Below, piece by piece: positions 1 to 11,346 of a stretch of 64,000 nucleotides of DNA (the stretch's first letter is position 1; each line of letters starts with the position of its first letter). The notes beneath the pieces were generated by a model. That model saw nothing but the letters and a program-made list of their open reading frames with translations. It had not been told where the DNA came from and searched no databases. The stretch is taken from positions 1-64,000 of the forward strand of contig CAMCES010000006.1 in assembly GCA_945873925.1 (NCBI GenBank), in the 5' to 3' direction. Position numbers and translations under genes: made by a program. The stretch comes from Bordetella parapertussis (lineage in GTDB: Bacteria > Pseudomonadota > Gammaproteobacteria > Burkholderiales > Burkholderiaceae_C).

Positions 1-293
1 GTGTCAAAACTCAAACGCGCGTCCACCTCGGTGGAGACGCGTCCAGGGATGAGCGCCAAGATCTGGCAACCAAAACGCACCAGCAAATGGTCCATCACTT
101 GGTCGAGCGGCGCACCACGGTGCGCATTCAAAGTCTCGTGCAGCAAGCGCTGGTGAGCAGGCATTTGCACCGCCTTCAAGATCAAGGAAGGGTTGGTGGT
201 CGCGTCTTGCGGTTGGAACTGGCTGATTTGCTGAAAGTCACCGGTGTCAGCGACAACCGTGGTGAACTGCTTGAGGGCTTCGAGTTGATTCAT
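1..293 (-). CDS. tal: Transaldolase, N-terminal part (cut by window edge)
   Basis: The reverse strand from 293 encodes a protein beginning [20 protein letters not shown] and continuing through [12 protein letters not shown], the conserved N-terminal strand and TTNPS loop of class I transaldolases of the pentose phosphate pathway (transfer of a dihydroxyacetone unit from sedoheptulose-7-phosphate to glyceraldehyde-3-phosphate, in the cytoplasm). Only about 97 residues are present; the catalytic lysine lies beyond the window. It is divergent from the gene at 367, with about 73 bases between them that must hold both promoters; no clear promoter boxes stand out. Confidence 0.9.
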   Translation of the reverse strand, partial: MNQLEALKQFTTVVADTGDFQQISQFQPQDATTNPSLILKAVQMPAHQRLLHETLNAHRGAPLDQVMDHLLVRFGCQILALIPGRVSTEVDARLSFD

Positions 294-366
294 GCCAAGA
301 TTATCGCTACCAGGGATGCACCGGTGTGGGCAAATGGCAAACCGTGTTTGCCGCTACAGTCACGCC

Positions 367-1254
367 ATGACATCTTTACTTGTTTTGGGTGGAACCGGTT
401 TCGTGGGCCGCCACGTATGTGAGGCGCTCAACCGCGCTGGCGTGGCTGTGACCGTGCCAACCCGACGCTTGCCTGCGCGTTCGGTGCAAATGCTGCCCAG
501 GGTAACTGTGGTGAAAGCCGATGTGCATGACCCCGTGGCATTGGCCACTTTGGTGCGCGGCCATGATGCGGTGGTGAATTTGGTGGCCATTTTGCACGGT
601 GACCGCGAGGCTTTTGATCATGCCCACGTGCTCTTACCCCGCTTACTGGCTCAAACCTGTATCGATCAGAGCGTGCCTCGCTTGGTCCATGTGAGTGCTT
701 TGGGTGCGGACCTGCATGGCCCGTCGATGTACCAGCGCAGCAAAGCGCAAGGCGAAGCTGCCTTGCAAAGCGGGGTGGTGCAAGGGCTTGAACTGACCGT
801 GCTGCGACCTAGCGTTATCTTTGGCGAAGACGATGCATTCATCAACCTGTTCGCCAAACTGCAAGCCGTTGCGCCGGTGGTGCCACTCGCTGGTGCGCAC
901 ACCCGGTTTCAACCGGTGTGGGTGCAAGATGTCTCGCAAGCCATCGTGCATGCGGTGCAGCACCGTTCCACCGTCGGACAGGTTTACGAGTTGGTCGGAC
1001 CGGAAGTGTTCACGCTGCAACAACTGGTTGAGCATGCTGGGGCTTGGGCAGGCCACCCGCGTTGGGTTTTCGCGCTGCCACACCCCTTGGCTTATGTGCA
1101 GGCCGCGTTGATGGAGATGATGCCGGGTCCACCTTTGATGAGCCGCGACAACCTGGCATCCATGCAAGTCGACAACGTGGCCGACGGCAGTCTGCCGGGT
1201 TTGTCTGCCTTGGGCATTGCCCACGCCACGGCCTTGACCACTGTGTTTGCGTAA
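367..1254 (+). CDS. NDUFA9-like NAD(P)-binding reductase (complex I NDUFA9 subunit family)
   Basis: This 295-residue protein begins MTSLLVLGGTGFVGRHVCEA, a Rossmann dinucleotide fold with GGTGFVG at the extreme N-terminus. It matches atypical short-chain dehydrogenases of the NDUFA9/NmrA type, including VHVSALGAD and a YQRSKAQGE element in place of the classic YxxxK. The ATG at 367 puts the glycine motif where the family has it; upstream in-frame starts would add 25 unrelated residues. In bacteria these proteins are usually annotated as complex I NDUFA9 subunit family or NAD-dependent epimerase; the substrate is unknown. cca follows 11 bases downstream on the same strand, so the two are probably co-transcribed. 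Confidence 0.8.
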   Translation: MTSLLVLGGTGFVGRHVCEALNRAGVAVTVPTRRLPARSVQMLPRVTVVKADVHDPVALATLVRGHDAVVNLVAILHGDREAFDHAHVLLPRLLAQTCIDQSVPRLVHVSALGADLHGPSMYQRSKAQGEAALQSGVVQGLELTVLRPSVIFGEDDAFINLFAKLQAVAPVVPLAGAHTRFQPVWVQDVSQAIVHAVQHRSTVGQVYELVGPEVFTLQQLVEHAGAWAGHPRWVFALPHPLAYVQAALMEMMPGPPLMSRDNLASMQVDNVADGSLPGLSALGIAHATALTTVFA

Positions 1255-1265
1255 AAAACCTGAGT

Positions 1266-2492
1266 ATGCAAACCTATTTGGTCGGTGGTGCGGTGCGCGA
1301 CAGCTTACTGGGCATCAATGGCTCAGACCGTGATTGGGTGGTGGTGGGCAGCACACCCGAAGAGATGGTGGCCAAAGGTTTCACACCGGTGGGCAAAGAC
1401 TTCCCCGTGTTCTTGCACCCCACGACCCGCGAGGAATACGCGCTGGCCCGCACCGAGCGAAAAACCGCGCCTGGCTACAAAGGCTTTGTGGTGCATGCCG
1501 CACCCGATGTCACGCTCGAACAAGACTTGGCCAGGCGCGACCTGACGATCAACGCCATCGCTCGCGACGACCAAGGCGGCTTGATCGACCCGTTCAACGG
1601 CCAAGCAGACATCACGCAACAAGTCTTCAGGCATGTGACCGATGCGTTTCGCGAAGACCCGGTGCGGATCTTGCGCGTAGCGCGGTTGGCCGCCCGCTTT
1701 CCGCAGTTTCGTGTGGTGCCTGAAACCCAAAGCTTGATGCAAGACATGGTGCAAGCCGGTGAGGTGGACGCCTTGGTGCGCGAACGGGTCTGGCAAGAAC
1801 TCGCCAAAGGTTTGATGGCCGCGCAACCATCGCGCATGTTGCAGGTGCTGCGCGACTGCGGTGCTTTGCAACGTTTGCTGCCCGAGGTGGACCGTTTGTA
1901 TGGCGTGCCGCAACCGATTGAACACCACCCCGAGGTCGACACCGGCATTCATGTGGAAATGGTCCTAGATGAATGCGCCCGCATGAACGCTGGTTTGGAG
2001 GTGCGCTTTGCTGCGCTCTGCCACGACCTGGGCAAGGGCAACACCCATGCTGCCGCCCTGCCGCGTCATATCGGCCATGAAGGCCGCAGTGTCAAACTTT
2101 TGCGTGCCGTGTGTGAACGTTTGCGGGTGCCGCAATCCTGCAAAGAATTGGCCGAGGTGGTGGCGCAAGAACATGGCCAGATCCACGGCAGTTTGGGCTT
2201 GAGTGCCGAAGCGGTGTTGCGATTGCTGCTGCGCTGTGATGCGCTGCGCCGACCCGAGCGCTTCGCGCTGGCCTTGCGCGCTTGCGAAGCCGATGCACGT
2301 GGCCGCTTGGGTTTGCAAGACCGCGTCTACCCGCAAGCCGCGCACCTGCACCGCTTGCTGCAAGCGGCTTTGTCGATAGACACCACTGCGCTGTCAGACC
2401 AAGCCATGCAGCAAGGCTTGAAAGGCGTGCAAGTGGGGCAACACATCGATGCAGCACGACTGCAAGCCATCAAAGCCGTGCTGGCCACCTGA
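1266..2492 (+). CDS. cca: Multifunctional CCA protein: tRNA nucleotidyltransferase with HD domain
   Basis: The 408-residue product starts MQTYLVGGAVRDSLLG, the class II nucleotidyltransferase signature GGAVRD, followed by the metal-binding DRDWVVVG. It adds or repairs the 3'-terminal CCA of tRNAs in the cytoplasm. An RRDLTINAIA motif and the RILRVARLAARF helix fit the family. A C-terminal HD phosphohydrolase segment is visible at ALCHDLGKG, as in E. coli Cca of about 412 residues, which also has 2',3'-cyclic phosphodiesterase and phosphatase activity. ATG 1266 was chosen because GGAVRD must sit near the N-terminus. Its stop abuts the stop of the convergent efflux gene. Confidence 0.93.
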   Translation: MQTYLVGGAVRDSLLGINGSDRDWVVVGSTPEEMVAKGFTPVGKDFPVFLHPTTREEYALARTERKTAPGYKGFVVHAAPDVTLEQDLARRDLTINAIARDDQGGLIDPFNGQADITQQVFRHVTDAFREDPVRILRVARLAARFPQFRVVPETQSLMQDMVQAGEVDALVRERVWQELAKGLMAAQPSRMLQVLRDCGALQRLLPEVDRLYGVPQPIEHHPEVDTGIHVEMVLDECARMNAGLEVRFAALCHDLGKGNTHAAALPRHIGHEGRSVKLLRAVCERLRVPQSCKELAEVVAQEHGQIHGSLGLSAEAVLRLLLRCDALRRPERFALALRACEADARGRLGLQDRVYPQAAHLHRLLQAALSIDTTALSDQAMQQGLKGVQVGQHIDAARLQAIKAVLAT

Positions 2493-3908
2493 TCAATCCA
2501 CAGGTGTCTGCTCAGGCCAACGGCCTGCCAGGTTTTTCAGCAGTTGGGCACTGGCCAAACGTTGTCGGCTTTGTATGTCCAGCAAGCTGCGCTCAGCCGC
2601 CAAGGCACTGGCCTGGGCGCTGACCACATTCAAAAAACTCACCGTGCCTGCGCTGTACTGGGCTTGCGCAATATCCAGGTTGCGCTGCGCCGAAAGCAAG
2701 GCTTGGCTTTGCGCAGCCGATTGCAACTGCAGTTGTTGCGCGGCAATCAGGTTGTCCTCGAGTTCTTGCAAAGCTTGCAATACCACCTCTCGGTAAGCAA
2801 TGCCCGCCGCCTCTAACGCGGCTGTGGACTCGGCTTTGACGGCTTCACGCTTCCCGCCATCGAATAACTGCATCGCCATGCTCGGGCCCCAGGACCAGAG
2901 CAAAGAAGAGGCGCTGAAGATGTTGGACCACTCGCTGCTGCGGTAGCCCAGATTGGCAGAGAACCCCAGGCTCGGGAAAAACGCAGCTTGCGCCACGCCC
3001 AACTGTGCTTGCGCGGCCAACAACCGTTGCGAGGCAGCGCGGATATCAGGGCGGCGTTTCAACACGTCTGCCGAGATGGTCTCGGGCAACACCGGCAGCA
3101 CTGGCCAGGTACCTTCAGCGAGTTTGAATTCAGCGGGTGCCATGCCCAGCAACACGGCCAGCGCATGGTGCAACTGCAGGCGGGTGGTGTTGACTTCGAT
3201 TTTTTGGGCTTGCGCGGTGGCGAGTTGCACCTCGGCTTGCGCGACATCGGCTGCCGAGACCACGCCTGCCTCGTGGCGGTAGCGGGTGAGCGTCAAGGCG
3301 CGGACATAGGCCTGTTCGGCCTGCACCAACACCTGCCCTTGACGTTCAGCGGTGCGCAATGCCAGGTAGGTTTGCACCAAGGTTGCTTGCGCTGACAAAC
3401 GCGCCAAGGCCAAGTCTTCTTGACTGGCTACCAGATTGGCTTGTGCGGCGGCATTCAATGCGGCCACGCGGCCCCAGACATCCCATTCCCAACTGACCGG
3501 TGCAGCCACGCTCAACACTTGGGCGGGGCTGCCAGCTTTTTCTTGGGCTTTGGACGCACTGGCATTGAGTGATACCGAAGGCCACAAACTGCTTTGTGCA
3601 GCCGCCAGGCTGGCTTGCGCTTGGCGCACCCGGGTGGCCATGCGTTGCAGGTTCAGCTGGTCTTGGTTCAATTGGTTTTGCAAGCCGTTGAGGACCGGGT
3701 CGTTGAACAGGATCCACCAAGCCGGGTCGATTTCCGCCGCGATCGCATCGCTGGCAGGTGCCGACAAGACGATGGCAGCCGAGGGTGCCCGCGGCACTTG
3801 CTTGGCAGTCGGTTGCCATAAAGAGCTGCACCCAGACACGCACAGGCTCACAGCCAGGCACAAGTTCAAGCAGTGGCTGGCGCTGCGCAGCATGGGGTCA
3901 GACATCAT
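2493..3908 (-). CDS. Outer-membrane factor of RND efflux system (NodT family lipoprotein)
   Basis: A 471-residue protein with a lipoprotein signal: hydrophobic LNLCLAVSLCVSGC then SS, so the lipobox cysteine is in VSGC. The mature part is rich in Ala/Gln coiled coil with two repeated halves (for example VRQAQASLAAAQSSLWPSVSLNAS and QRLLAAQAQLGVAQAAFFPSLGFSANLGY), the hallmark of OprM/NodT/TolC-like outer-membrane exit ducts. It is the last gene of the leftward pump operon; its ATG ATG start overlaps the stop of the upstream pump gene (3905-3907), so translation is likely coupled. The partners are the two pumps and adaptor upstream. Drug specificity cannot be read from the sequence. Confidence 0.92.
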   Translation of the reverse strand: MMSDPMLRSASHCLNLCLAVSLCVSGCSSLWQPTAKQVPRAPSAAIVLSAPASDAIAAEIDPAWWILFNDPVLNGLQNQLNQDQLNLQRMATRVRQAQASLAAAQSSLWPSVSLNASASKAQEKAGSPAQVLSVAAPVSWEWDVWGRVAALNAAAQANLVASQEDLALARLSAQATLVQTYLALRTAERQGQVLVQAEQAYVRALTLTRYRHEAGVVSAADVAQAEVQLATAQAQKIEVNTTRLQLHHALAVLLGMAPAEFKLAEGTWPVLPVLPETISADVLKRRPDIRAASQRLLAAQAQLGVAQAAFFPSLGFSANLGYRSSEWSNIFSASSLLWSWGPSMAMQLFDGGKREAVKAESTAALEAAGIAYREVVLQALQELEDNLIAAQQLQLQSAAQSQALLSAQRNLDIAQAQYSAGTVSFLNVVSAQASALAAERSLLDIQSRQRLASAQLLKNLAGRWPEQTPVD

Positions 3909-6900
3909 GGGGTGAGGGGCTTCAAATCAGGCAGATTGTGCGCGAGCTGGGGATAGGTGCGTGGCCCCAGGCAACCACGCCGTAAAGCCTCGAGTCCGGT
4001 GAACACCATCGGGGTGGTGTAGAGGGTGAGCAACTGGCTCAGCGCCAAGCCGCCAAGCACCGCCAGGCCCAAGGGTTGACGCATCTCGGCTCCCACGCCT
4101 TGCGCCATCGCCAAGGGAATCACGCCCAACATGGCAGCAGCGGTGGTCATCAGGATCGGGCGCAAGCGCATGCTGGACGCGGCATGGATGGCTTGTGCAG
4201 GACTGCGGCCACGGCGTTGCAGTTGCAGCGCGAAGTCGATCATCAAAATCGCGTTCTTTTTGACAATACCGATCAACAAAATCACACCCACCATGGCGAT
4301 CACGCTAAACGCCATGTCAAACACCATCAAGGTGAGCAAGGCGCCCACACCTGCCGAGGGCAAGGTGGACAAAATCGTCAAGGGATGCAGCAAGCTTTCA
4401 TACAAGATGCCCAACACCAGGTAAAGGGTGACCAAGGCGGCCAAGATCAAAAGCGGTTGCGTGTTCAAGGATTGTTGAAACGCACTGGCGGACCCCGCAA
4501 AACCACCCCGCACAGACACTGGCATCCGCAGTTGTGCGACAGCGGCTTCGATCTCCTGCGTGGCTTGCGACAAGCTCACCCCCGGGGCGAGGTTAAAGCT
4601 GAAGGTGTCCGAGGGTACACCCCCCTCGTGCGCGACCGACAAGGGAGCGCCGGTCAACTCCAAGCGTGCAAACGCGCTCATCGGCACCGCCTGGCCTTGC
4701 GCGTTGATGAAGGGCAAGCGACGCAGCGACTCGGCACTTTGCAGGTGCTCGGGCGCCAAGGTCAAAACCACCCGGTATTGGTTCAAGGGGTTGTAAATCA
4801 CACTCACCTGACGCTGCCCAAAGGCGTTGGCCAAGGTGGTATCGATGGCGCGAACCGACAGCCCCAAGCGGGTGGCAGCATCGCGGTCAATCACCAAAGA
4901 AGTTTGTAAGCCGCGGTCTTCATAGTCGGTGTCAATGTCTTCGAGGGACCTGAGCTTGGCCAGCGCTTTGCGCAATGGCGGCTCCCACTCGCGCAGGGTT
5001 TCCAAATCATCGGCCTTGATGCTGTATTCGTATTGCGAATTGCTGCCCCGCGCGCCCATGCGCAGGTCTTGCACTGGCAACATGAACAAACGCGCACCCG
5101 CCTCTTTGGACAACTTGACCTTGAGCCGGGCAACCACTTGATCGGCCGTGGCGTTGCGCTCGGCAGGCGGCTTCAAGGTCATGAACATTTGCGCTGCGTT
5201 GCGTTGACCGTTGCCGGTAAAGCCTGTGACATTCAACACCGCAGGGTCGGCCTGCACAATGGCCAGCATGGTTTGCAAACGCTGTTGCATGGACTCGAAG
5301 GAGGTGCTTTGGTCGGCCCGGATGTAGCCATTGATTCGCCCGGTGTCTTGCTGCGGGAAAAATCCTTTGGGGATGGTGCGGTACAAATGGACATTGAGCA
5401 CCACGGTGGCTGCCAACAACAGCCACATCAACCAAGGGTGCCGCAGGGCCCACACCAAACTCTGACGGTACCAAACTGCCACGGCCGAGCGCCGCCCGCG
5501 AGACCCAGCTGATGGCTGGGTCTTTGGCAACCATGCCGCACACATCATCGGCGTGGTGGTCAGGGACACCAACAAGGAGACCAAGATCGCAGCGGTCATC
5601 ACCAAAGCGAATTCATGGAATAAACGCCCGAGCACACCACCCATGAACAAGACGGGAATGAACACCGCCACCAACGAGATGCTGATCGCCACCACGGTGA
5701 AACCGATGTCACGCGCACCTCGCACACAGGCTAGCTGCAATGACAGGCCACGCTCGCGCAGTCGGGTGATGTTCTCCAACACCACGATCGCGTCATCCAC
5801 CACAAAGCCAGTGGCAATCGTCAAGGCCATCAGGCTCAGGTTGTTCAAGCTGAACTGCATCAGGTACATGACCACACAGGTGCCTGCCAAGGACAGCGGC
5901 ACAGCCACTGAGGGTATCAAGGCGGTACGCCAGCGTTTGAGAAACAAAGCCACCACCAGCACCACCAAGGCCATGGACAAAGCCAAGGACTTTTGGATTT
6001 CGTTGAGTGAAGCCCGGATCGTCGGCGTGCGGTCTGACACCACACTCATGGTGACACCTGCGGGAATGGTCTGCTGCAGCAACGGCAGAAGCGCTCGCAC
6101 CTTGTCGACGGCCTCAATCACATTCGCCCCGGGCTGCTGGCTGAGCAGCAACAACACCGCTGGTTGTCCTTGCGAGATGCCGTCGGTGCGCAGGTTTTGC
6201 ACCGAGTCCTCAACCACAGCGACATCATGCAAACGCACTGCATTGCCTTGGCGGTAGCGGATGATCAAAGGTGCGTAGTCAGCAGCCGTCAAGGCTTGGT
6301 CATTGGCCTCGATCTGCCAGGCTTGCTGCGCATCCTCCAGCATGCCTTTGGGGCGGTGCGCGTTGTTCTCCACAATGGCTGTACGCACATCTTCGAGCGA
6401 CAACCCAAAAGCAGCCAAGCGGTCTGGCTGCACAGACACCCGCACCGCAGGCAAGGCACCGCCTCCGATCGTCACCTGGCCCACGCCATCGACCTGCGAT
6501 AAGCGCTGCGCCAGCACGGTCGACGCGATGTCATACATCTGTCCACGCGAATAGCTGCTGGAGGTCAGGGCCAACACCAGCATCGGACTTTCAGCCGGGT
6601 TGACTTTGCGGTAGGTCGGTTTGGACGGCATGCCGCTGGGCAGCAATGCCTGTGCGGTGTTGATCGCGGCTTGTACATCCCGGGCCGCGCCATGGATATC
6701 GCGGTCGAGCTCGAACTGCAGGTTGATCCGGCTCGAGCCCTGCATCGAACTCGAGGTCATCTCGGTCACACCCGCGATCGTGCCGAGCACGCGCTCGAGC
6801 GGGGTGGCCACGCTCGATGCCATGGTCTCTGGGCTGGCGCCTGGCAAATTCGCTTGCACCGAGATGGTGGGAAAGTCCACCTGCGGCAAGGGTGCCACTG

Positions 6901-6997
6901 GCAACAGGCTGTATGACAAGCCGCCAGCCAAGGCCAGGCCCAAGCTCAGCAGCGTGGTGGCCACAGGTCGCTGAATGCAAATGGCCGAGATGTTCAT
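3905..6997 (-). CDS. mdtC: RND efflux pump subunit, MdtC-like
   Basis: About 1030 residues from ATG 6997, which begins [20 protein letters not shown], the usual first helix of HAE1-family pumps. An upstream in-frame start would add 28 atypical residues. [20 protein letters not shown] is the family signature, and the transmembrane segment [14 protein letters not shown] carries the paired aspartates of the proton relay. C-terminal [13 protein letters not shown] is also typical. It is an inner-membrane proton-driven exporter. Its start overlaps the stop of the upstream pump by four bases (ATGA) and its stop overlaps the outer-membrane factor. The order adaptor-pump-pump-OMF is that of MdtABC-type systems, in which two different pump subunits form one heterotrimer. 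Confidence 0.9.
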   Translation of the reverse strand: MNISAICIQRPVATTLLSLGLALAGGLSYSLLPVAPLPQVDFPTISVQANLPGASPETMASSVATPLERVLGTIAGVTEMTSSSMQGSSRINLQFELDRDIHGAARDVQAAINTAQALLPSGMPSKPTYRKVNPAESPMLVLALTSSSYSRGQMYDIASTVLAQRLSQVDGVGQVTIGGGALPAVRVSVQPDRLAAFGLSLEDVRTAIVENNAHRPKGMLEDAQQAWQIEANDQALTAADYAPLIIRYRQGNAVRLHDVAVVEDSVQNLRTDGISQGQPAVLLLLSQQPGANVIEAVDKVRALLPLLQQTIPAGVTMSVVSDRTPTIRASLNEIQKSLALSMALVVLVVALFLKRWRTALIPSVAVPLSLAGTCVVMYLMQFSLNNLSLMALTIATGFVVDDAIVVLENITRLRERGLSLQLACVRGARDIGFTVVAISISLVAVFIPVLFMGGVLGRLFHEFALVMTAAILVSLLVSLTTTPMMCAAWLPKTQPSAGSRGRRSAVAVWYRQSLVWALRHPWLMWLLLAATVVLNVHLYRTIPKGFFPQQDTGRINGYIRADQSTSFESMQQRLQTMLAIVQADPAVLNVTGFTGNGQRNAAQMFMTLKPPAERNATADQVVARLKVKLSKEAGARLFMLPVQDLRMGARGSNSQYEYSIKADDLETLREWEPPLRKALAKLRSLEDIDTDYEDRGLQTSLVIDRDAATRLGLSVRAIDTTLANAFGQRQVSVIYNPLNQYRVVLTLAPEHLQSAESLRRLPFINAQGQAVPMSAFARLELTGAPLSVAHEGGVPSDTFSFNLAPGVSLSQATQEIEAAVAQLRMPVSVRGGFAGSASAFQQSLNTQPLLILAALVTLYLVLGILYESLLHPLTILSTLPSAGVGALLTLMVFDMAFSVIAMVGVILLIGIVKKNAILMIDFALQLQRRGRSPAQAIHAASSMRLRPILMTTAAAMLGVIPLAMAQGVGAEMRQPLGLAVLGGLALSQLLTLYTTPMVFTGLEALRRGCLGPRTYPQLAHNLPDLKPLTP

Positions 6998-9900
6998 GCG
7001 GCGGATGTGAAGCGTTGCCACCGCTGGGCCAAGCCGTCGAGTTGCAGGTAGATCACCGGTGTGGTGAACAGGGTCAGCCACTGGCTCACCAGCAAGCCGC
7101 CCACCAATGTCACGCCCAAGGGTTGGCGCAATTCACTGCCCACCCCGCTGCCCAGCATCAAGGGCAATGCCCCCAGCAAGGCGCACAAGGTGGTCATCAA
7201 GATCGGGCGAAACCGCAACAAGCAGGCTTGCTCAATCGCATCGCGTGGCGACAGGCCTTGGTTGCGCTGTGCATCGAGCGCGAAGTCGATCATCATGATC
7301 GCGTTTTTCTTGACAATACCGATCAACAAAATGATGCCAATCACCGCAATCAAGCCCAGGTCCATGCCTGCCAGCACCAGCGCCAACAGTGCCCCCAAGG
7401 CGGCCGAGGGCAGAGTCGACAAAATCGTGATTGGATGGATGTAACTTTCATACAGCACCCCCAGCACGATGTACATGGTCACCACCGCTGCCAAGATCAA
7501 CCACAGGCTGTGGGTGAGCGAGGCTTGAAAGGCCAGGGCCGCACCTTCAAAACGCGATTCAATATCAACCTGTGCTTTTTCATCGTTTCGCAAACCTTGC
7601 CATGCCTGGTCGATCGCGCTCACCGCCTCACCCAAGGACGCGCCCTGGGCCGGTTGGAATGACAAGGTGACGGCGGGGAACTGCCCGACATGCATCACGC
7701 TCAACAGCGCCGCTTTTTCTTCAACACGGGCGAGGCTGCTCAAAGGCACCAGCGCCCCGGTCTTTGAGGGCACCATCAAGCGGGACAAGGCGGCCGGGCC
7801 CAAACGGTCTTGGGCTTGTACCTCCAGCACCACCCGGTACTGGTTGCTTTGGGTGAAGATGGTCGAGACCAGGCGTTGCCCAAAAGCGTTGTAGAGGGCG
7901 TTGTCAATCGCCAACACGCTGACCCCCAATCGGCTCGCTGCTTCACGGTCAATCCGCACATACGCCTGTAAGCCTTGGTTTTGCCGGTCCGAGGCAAGCT
8001 CAGCCAAGGCGGGGTGGTCTCTGAGACGTTCAAGCAAACGCTCTGACCATTGACCCAACACATCGGCGTTGGGCCCACTCAACAAAAACCGGTATTGGGT
8101 ACGTGCCACCCGATCTTCTAGCGTCAGGTCTTGCAAGGGTTGCAGGTACAAGCGCATGCCGCTGATGTCCTGGCTGGCCTGGTTCAGGCGTTGCAATATC
8201 TCGTTCAGCGGTGCATCGCGTTGCGCCTTGGGCACCAGGTTGATCGTCATGCGTCCGGTGTTCAAGCTGCTGTTGGGGCCATCAACACCGATGAACGAGG
8301 TCAGGCTGGCCACCGATTTGTCTTGCAACACCACCTGGGCCAGGGCCTGTTGCCGCTCGGCCATGGCTGCAAAAGATGTCGACTGCGTGGCCTCGGTGAT
8401 GCCTTGGATGGCGCCGGTGTCTTGCACTGGAAAAAAGCCCTTGGGCATCCAGGCATACAAAGCCACGGTCATCAACACGGTTGCCCCAAACACCCAACTG
8501 GTTTGGCGTGGGTGGTTCAAGACCCGTTTCAAGACCTGGGCATAGCGGTTGATCAAGGCTTGCAACCAAGCTGGGTTGTGAGGCTGCTTGGACTGCGGCT
8601 GGTCCTGCGGAGCACGCAAAACATGGGCACACAACATCGGCGTGAGGGTGAGCGAGACCACTGCCGAAAGCAGGATCGCCACCGCCAGGGTGACTGCAAA
8701 TTCATGGAACAAGCGCCCGACCAGATCGCCCATGAACAGCAAAGGGATCAGCACCGCCACCAGTGAGAAAGTCAGCGACAAAATCGTGAAACCGATTTGG
8801 CGCGCCCCGGTGAGCGCGGCTTGCAAAGGGCTGAGTGGTTGCTTGGGGTCTTGCAGGTAACGCGCGATGTTTTCGATCATCACGATCGCGTCATCCACCA
8901 CGAAACCGGTGGCCACAGTCAACGCCATCAGGGTCAGGTTGTTGATGGAAAAACCAGCGAGGTACATCACGCCAAAGGTGCCCACCAAAGAGAGTGGTAC
9001 CACCACCGCCGGAATCAAGGTGGCAGTCGCACTGCGCAAGAACAGAAAAATCACCATCACCACCAAGGCCACCGACAACATCAACTCAAACTGCACATCG
9101 CGTACCGAGGCACGGATGGTGACCGTGCGGTCGGTCATCACCTCCATTTGCAAGGAAGCGGGCAAGGACGCTTGCAGTTGCGGCAACAAGGCTTTCACCC
9201 GCTCCGCGGTTTCAATCACGTTCGCGCCAGGTTGACGCTGGATATTCAAGATGATGGCGGGGGTGTCATTGGCCCATGCCAGCAAGCGGTTGTTCTCTGG
9301 CGCATCCACGATCTGGGCCACGTCCTTCAAACGCAGTGGGTTGCCATTGACATAGGCCAGGACCAATTGGGCGTAGTCCTGCGCCGATCGCAGCTGGTCG
9401 TTGGCATCCAAGCTCGACGCACGGGTCGGGCCGTCCAAGCTGCCCTTGGCCATGCTCACGTTCGATTGGTTGATCGCGTTGCGCACATCCTCCAAAGAAA
9501 AACCGGCAGCCGCCAAAGCCTGGCTGTTGACCTGCACCCGTACCGCGGGCCGCTGTCCACCTGCGATGCTGACCAAACCCACACCACTGACCTGGGACAA
9601 GCGCATCGCCAAACGGTTTTCCACCATGTCGTGCACACGGGTCATGGGCAAACTGCTGGAACTGATCGCCAAGCTCATGATCGGCGCATCCGCAGGATTG
9701 ACTTTGCTGTAGGACGGCGGCATGGGCAAGTCGCTGGGCATGACGCTGCTGCTGACATTGATCGCGGCTTGCACCTGCTGCTCAGCCACATCCAAGGGCA
9801 ACTTGAACGCAAACCGCAAGGTGATGACCGAGGCGCCGCCTGAACTGACCGAGGTCATCAAAGCCAAGCCAGGCATTTGGCCAAACTGGCGCTCCAGGGG

Positions 9901-10095
9901 TGCGGTGATCGAGGCGGTCACCACCTCGGGACTGGCGCCAGGGTAGAGGGTGTTGACCTGGATGGTGGGGTAGTCCACCTGTGGCAGCGAGGCCACAGGC
10001 AACAAACGGTAAGCCAGGACACCGCTGAGCAACATGGCCAGCATCAAGAGCGATGTGGCCACAGGCCGCAAAATGAACAAGCGCGACAGGTTCAT
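6994..10095 (-). CDS. mdtB: RND efflux pump subunit, MdtB-like
   Basis: A 1033-residue HAE1-family RND protein: [20 protein letters not shown] at the N-terminus, [20 protein letters not shown], the relay helix [17 protein letters not shown], and [15 protein letters not shown] near the C-terminus. The length and the duplicated layout (two sets of six transmembrane helices, each with a large periplasmic loop) match the family. It is the first of two tandem pumps; start and stop overlap the neighbours by four bases each. It is similar to but clearly distinct from the downstream pump, supporting an MdtB/MdtC heteromer rather than a recent duplication. Assignment of B versus C rests on gene order. 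Confidence 0.9.
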   Translation of the reverse strand: MNLSRLFILRPVATSLLMLAMLLSGVLAYRLLPVASLPQVDYPTIQVNTLYPGASPEVVTASITAPLERQFGQMPGLALMTSVSSGGASVITLRFAFKLPLDVAEQQVQAAINVSSSVMPSDLPMPPSYSKVNPADAPIMSLAISSSSLPMTRVHDMVENRLAMRLSQVSGVGLVSIAGGQRPAVRVQVNSQALAAAGFSLEDVRNAINQSNVSMAKGSLDGPTRASSLDANDQLRSAQDYAQLVLAYVNGNPLRLKDVAQIVDAPENNRLLAWANDTPAIILNIQRQPGANVIETAERVKALLPQLQASLPASLQMEVMTDRTVTIRASVRDVQFELMLSVALVVMVIFLFLRSATATLIPAVVVPLSLVGTFGVMYLAGFSINNLTLMALTVATGFVVDDAIVMIENIARYLQDPKQPLSPLQAALTGARQIGFTILSLTFSLVAVLIPLLFMGDLVGRLFHEFAVTLAVAILLSAVVSLTLTPMLCAHVLRAPQDQPQSKQPHNPAWLQALINRYAQVLKRVLNHPRQTSWVFGATVLMTVALYAWMPKGFFPVQDTGAIQGITEATQSTSFAAMAERQQALAQVVLQDKSVASLTSFIGVDGPNSSLNTGRMTINLVPKAQRDAPLNEILQRLNQASQDISGMRLYLQPLQDLTLEDRVARTQYRFLLSGPNADVLGQWSERLLERLRDHPALAELASDRQNQGLQAYVRIDREAASRLGVSVLAIDNALYNAFGQRLVSTIFTQSNQYRVVLEVQAQDRLGPAALSRLMVPSKTGALVPLSSLARVEEKAALLSVMHVGQFPAVTLSFQPAQGASLGEAVSAIDQAWQGLRNDEKAQVDIESRFEGAALAFQASLTHSLWLILAAVVTMYIVLGVLYESYIHPITILSTLPSAALGALLALVLAGMDLGLIAVIGIILLIGIVKKNAIMMIDFALDAQRNQGLSPRDAIEQACLLRFRPILMTTLCALLGALPLMLGSGVGSELRQPLGVTLVGGLLVSQWLTLFTTPVIYLQLDGLAQRWQRFTSAA

Positions 10096-11273
10096 GGCTT
10101 GGCGGCCTTCACCACCTCCACTTTGCTGCCGTTGCGCAGCCGGTCAGCGCCATCGGTGACCACCAAATCGCCTGCCTTGAGCTCGCCTTGCACCGCTTGC
10201 CAATCGCCGTCCACCGTCAACAACTGCACCACCCTGGTTTGCACACTGTTGTCGGCTTGCAGCACATACACCAAGCTGCCTTGGGCGCCGCGTTGGATCG
10301 CTTGGTTAGGCACGGCCAATGCATTTTTCAAGGTATCGAGCTCCAAGCGTATTTGCGCGAACTGGTTGGGAAACAACTGACCATCTTGGTTGTCCAAGGT
10401 GGCTTTGAGTTTCAAGGTGCCGGTGGCCAGATCGATCGCGTTGTCGGTGGTGCTGACGCGGCCTTTGGCCAAGCGGACTTGCATCTCGCGGTCCCAGGCC
10501 TGCACCGGCAAGGCCTGCCCTGCTTTCAATTTGCGCATGATCAAGGGCACATGGGCTTCGGGCACAGCAAACACCACGGCCATCGGCTGGGTCTGGGTGA
10601 TACTGACCAGACCATTGGGGTCGCTGGCACGCACCAAACTGCCCAACTCGGCTTGTTTCAAGCCAAGCCGACCGCTGATCGGTGCGCTGACCCGGGTGTA
10701 GGAGAGCTGCAAACGGGCGGCATCGACCAAGGCCTGATCGGCTTGCACCGTGCCTTGCAACTGGCTGACCAGCGCGGCTTGGGTTTCCACCTGTTGCCGC
10801 GCAATCGCGTCTTTGCCGAGCAAGTCTTGGTAGCGTTGCAAGTCGAGTTGGGCGTTTTGCAGTTGCGCGGTGTCCCGCGCCAACTGGCCCTGGGCTTGGT
10901 TGAGCTGGGCCTCGAAGGGCCGCGCATCAATGTCTGCCAACCATTGACCGGCTTGCACCCATTGGCCTTCGCTGAAACGCACGGCTTTCAACTCACCGTC
11001 GACCTTGGCGCGCACCACCGCGGTGTTGAGCGCGGTCAGGGTGCCCAAGGCGTCCACGGTTTGACGGATGTCCATTTGTCTGACTTCACCCACCGCGACA
11101 GGTGTGGGCTTTGCGCCGCCCCTTTGCGCCTGCTTGTTTTGCTTGACTGGCGAAAACGCTGATTGGATGTCAGGCAACCACCAAACAACGGCAACGACCG
11201 CCAGCGGCAGCAACAGCAGCAACCACTTCAGACGACCCATCCATCGAGGAAACAAAAACATGTTGAGATTCAT
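10092..11273 (-). CDS. mdtA: RND periplasmic adaptor (membrane fusion protein), MdtA-like
   Basis: 393 residues. An N-terminal membrane anchor ([18 protein letters not shown]) is followed by a periplasmic adaptor: [21 protein letters not shown] (first lipoyl half), a coiled-coil hairpin of Gln/Ala-rich repeats ([21 protein letters not shown]), then [21 protein letters not shown] (second lipoyl half and barrel) and a C-terminal membrane-proximal domain. This is the HlyD/AcrA/MdtA fold that bridges pump and outer-membrane factor. It is the first gene of the pump set, with stop overlapping the next start by four bases. A 73-base gap separates it from the upstream DUF2905 gene, so it may have its own promoter. 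Confidence 0.92.
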   Translation of the reverse strand: MNLNMFLFPRWMGRLKWLLLLLPLAVVAVVWWLPDIQSAFSPVKQNKQAQRGGAKPTPVAVGEVRQMDIRQTVDALGTLTALNTAVVRAKVDGELKAVRFSEGQWVQAGQWLADIDARPFEAQLNQAQGQLARDTAQLQNAQLDLQRYQDLLGKDAIARQQVETQAALVSQLQGTVQADQALVDAARLQLSYTRVSAPISGRLGLKQAELGSLVRASDPNGLVSITQTQPMAVVFAVPEAHVPLIMRKLKAGQALPVQAWDREMQVRLAKGRVSTTDNAIDLATGTLKLKATLDNQDGQLFPNQFAQIRLELDTLKNALAVPNQAIQRGAQGSLVYVLQADNSVQTRVVQLLTVDGDWQAVQGELKAGDLVVTDGADRLRNGSKVEVVKAAKP

Positions 11274-11274
11274 T

Positions 11275-11315
11275 CATGATCGGGAGACAGGCATATTAAC
11301 CCTCACCCATGATCG
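11275..11315. repeat. Pair of CATGATCG direct repeats before mdtA
   Basis: CATGATCG occurs at 11275-11282, overlapping the mdtA start region, and again at 11308-11315, 33 bases apart, about three helical turns. Between them on the reverse strand is TTAATA (11294-11299), a possible -10 element. This could be a regulator site for the efflux operon, but the 8-base repeat could also be chance. Confidence 0.3.
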
Positions 11316-11327
11316 CCCAAAGGCATG

Positions 11328-11346
11328 CCAAGCCCCGGGGGCTTGG
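11328..11346 (-). terminator. Inverted repeat directly after the DUF2905 stop
   Basis: CCAAGCCCC (11328-11336), one G, then GGGGCTTGG (11338-11346) form a perfect palindrome immediately beyond the TAG of the leftward gene ending at 11347. A hairpin with a GC-rich stem would form in that transcript. There is no U-tract after it, so it could be a weak terminator, a 3'-end stabiliser or an operator. Confidence 0.4.

Noticed and set aside
6250..6260. GGCGGTAGCGG, similar to the RfaH ops element
   Set aside because: It lies inside the mdtC coding region on the non-transcribed orientation and far from any surface-polysaccharide operon.
6994..10095. Possible recent duplication of the two RND pumps
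   Set aside because: The two proteins differ throughout, as expected for ancient MdtB/MdtC paralogues.
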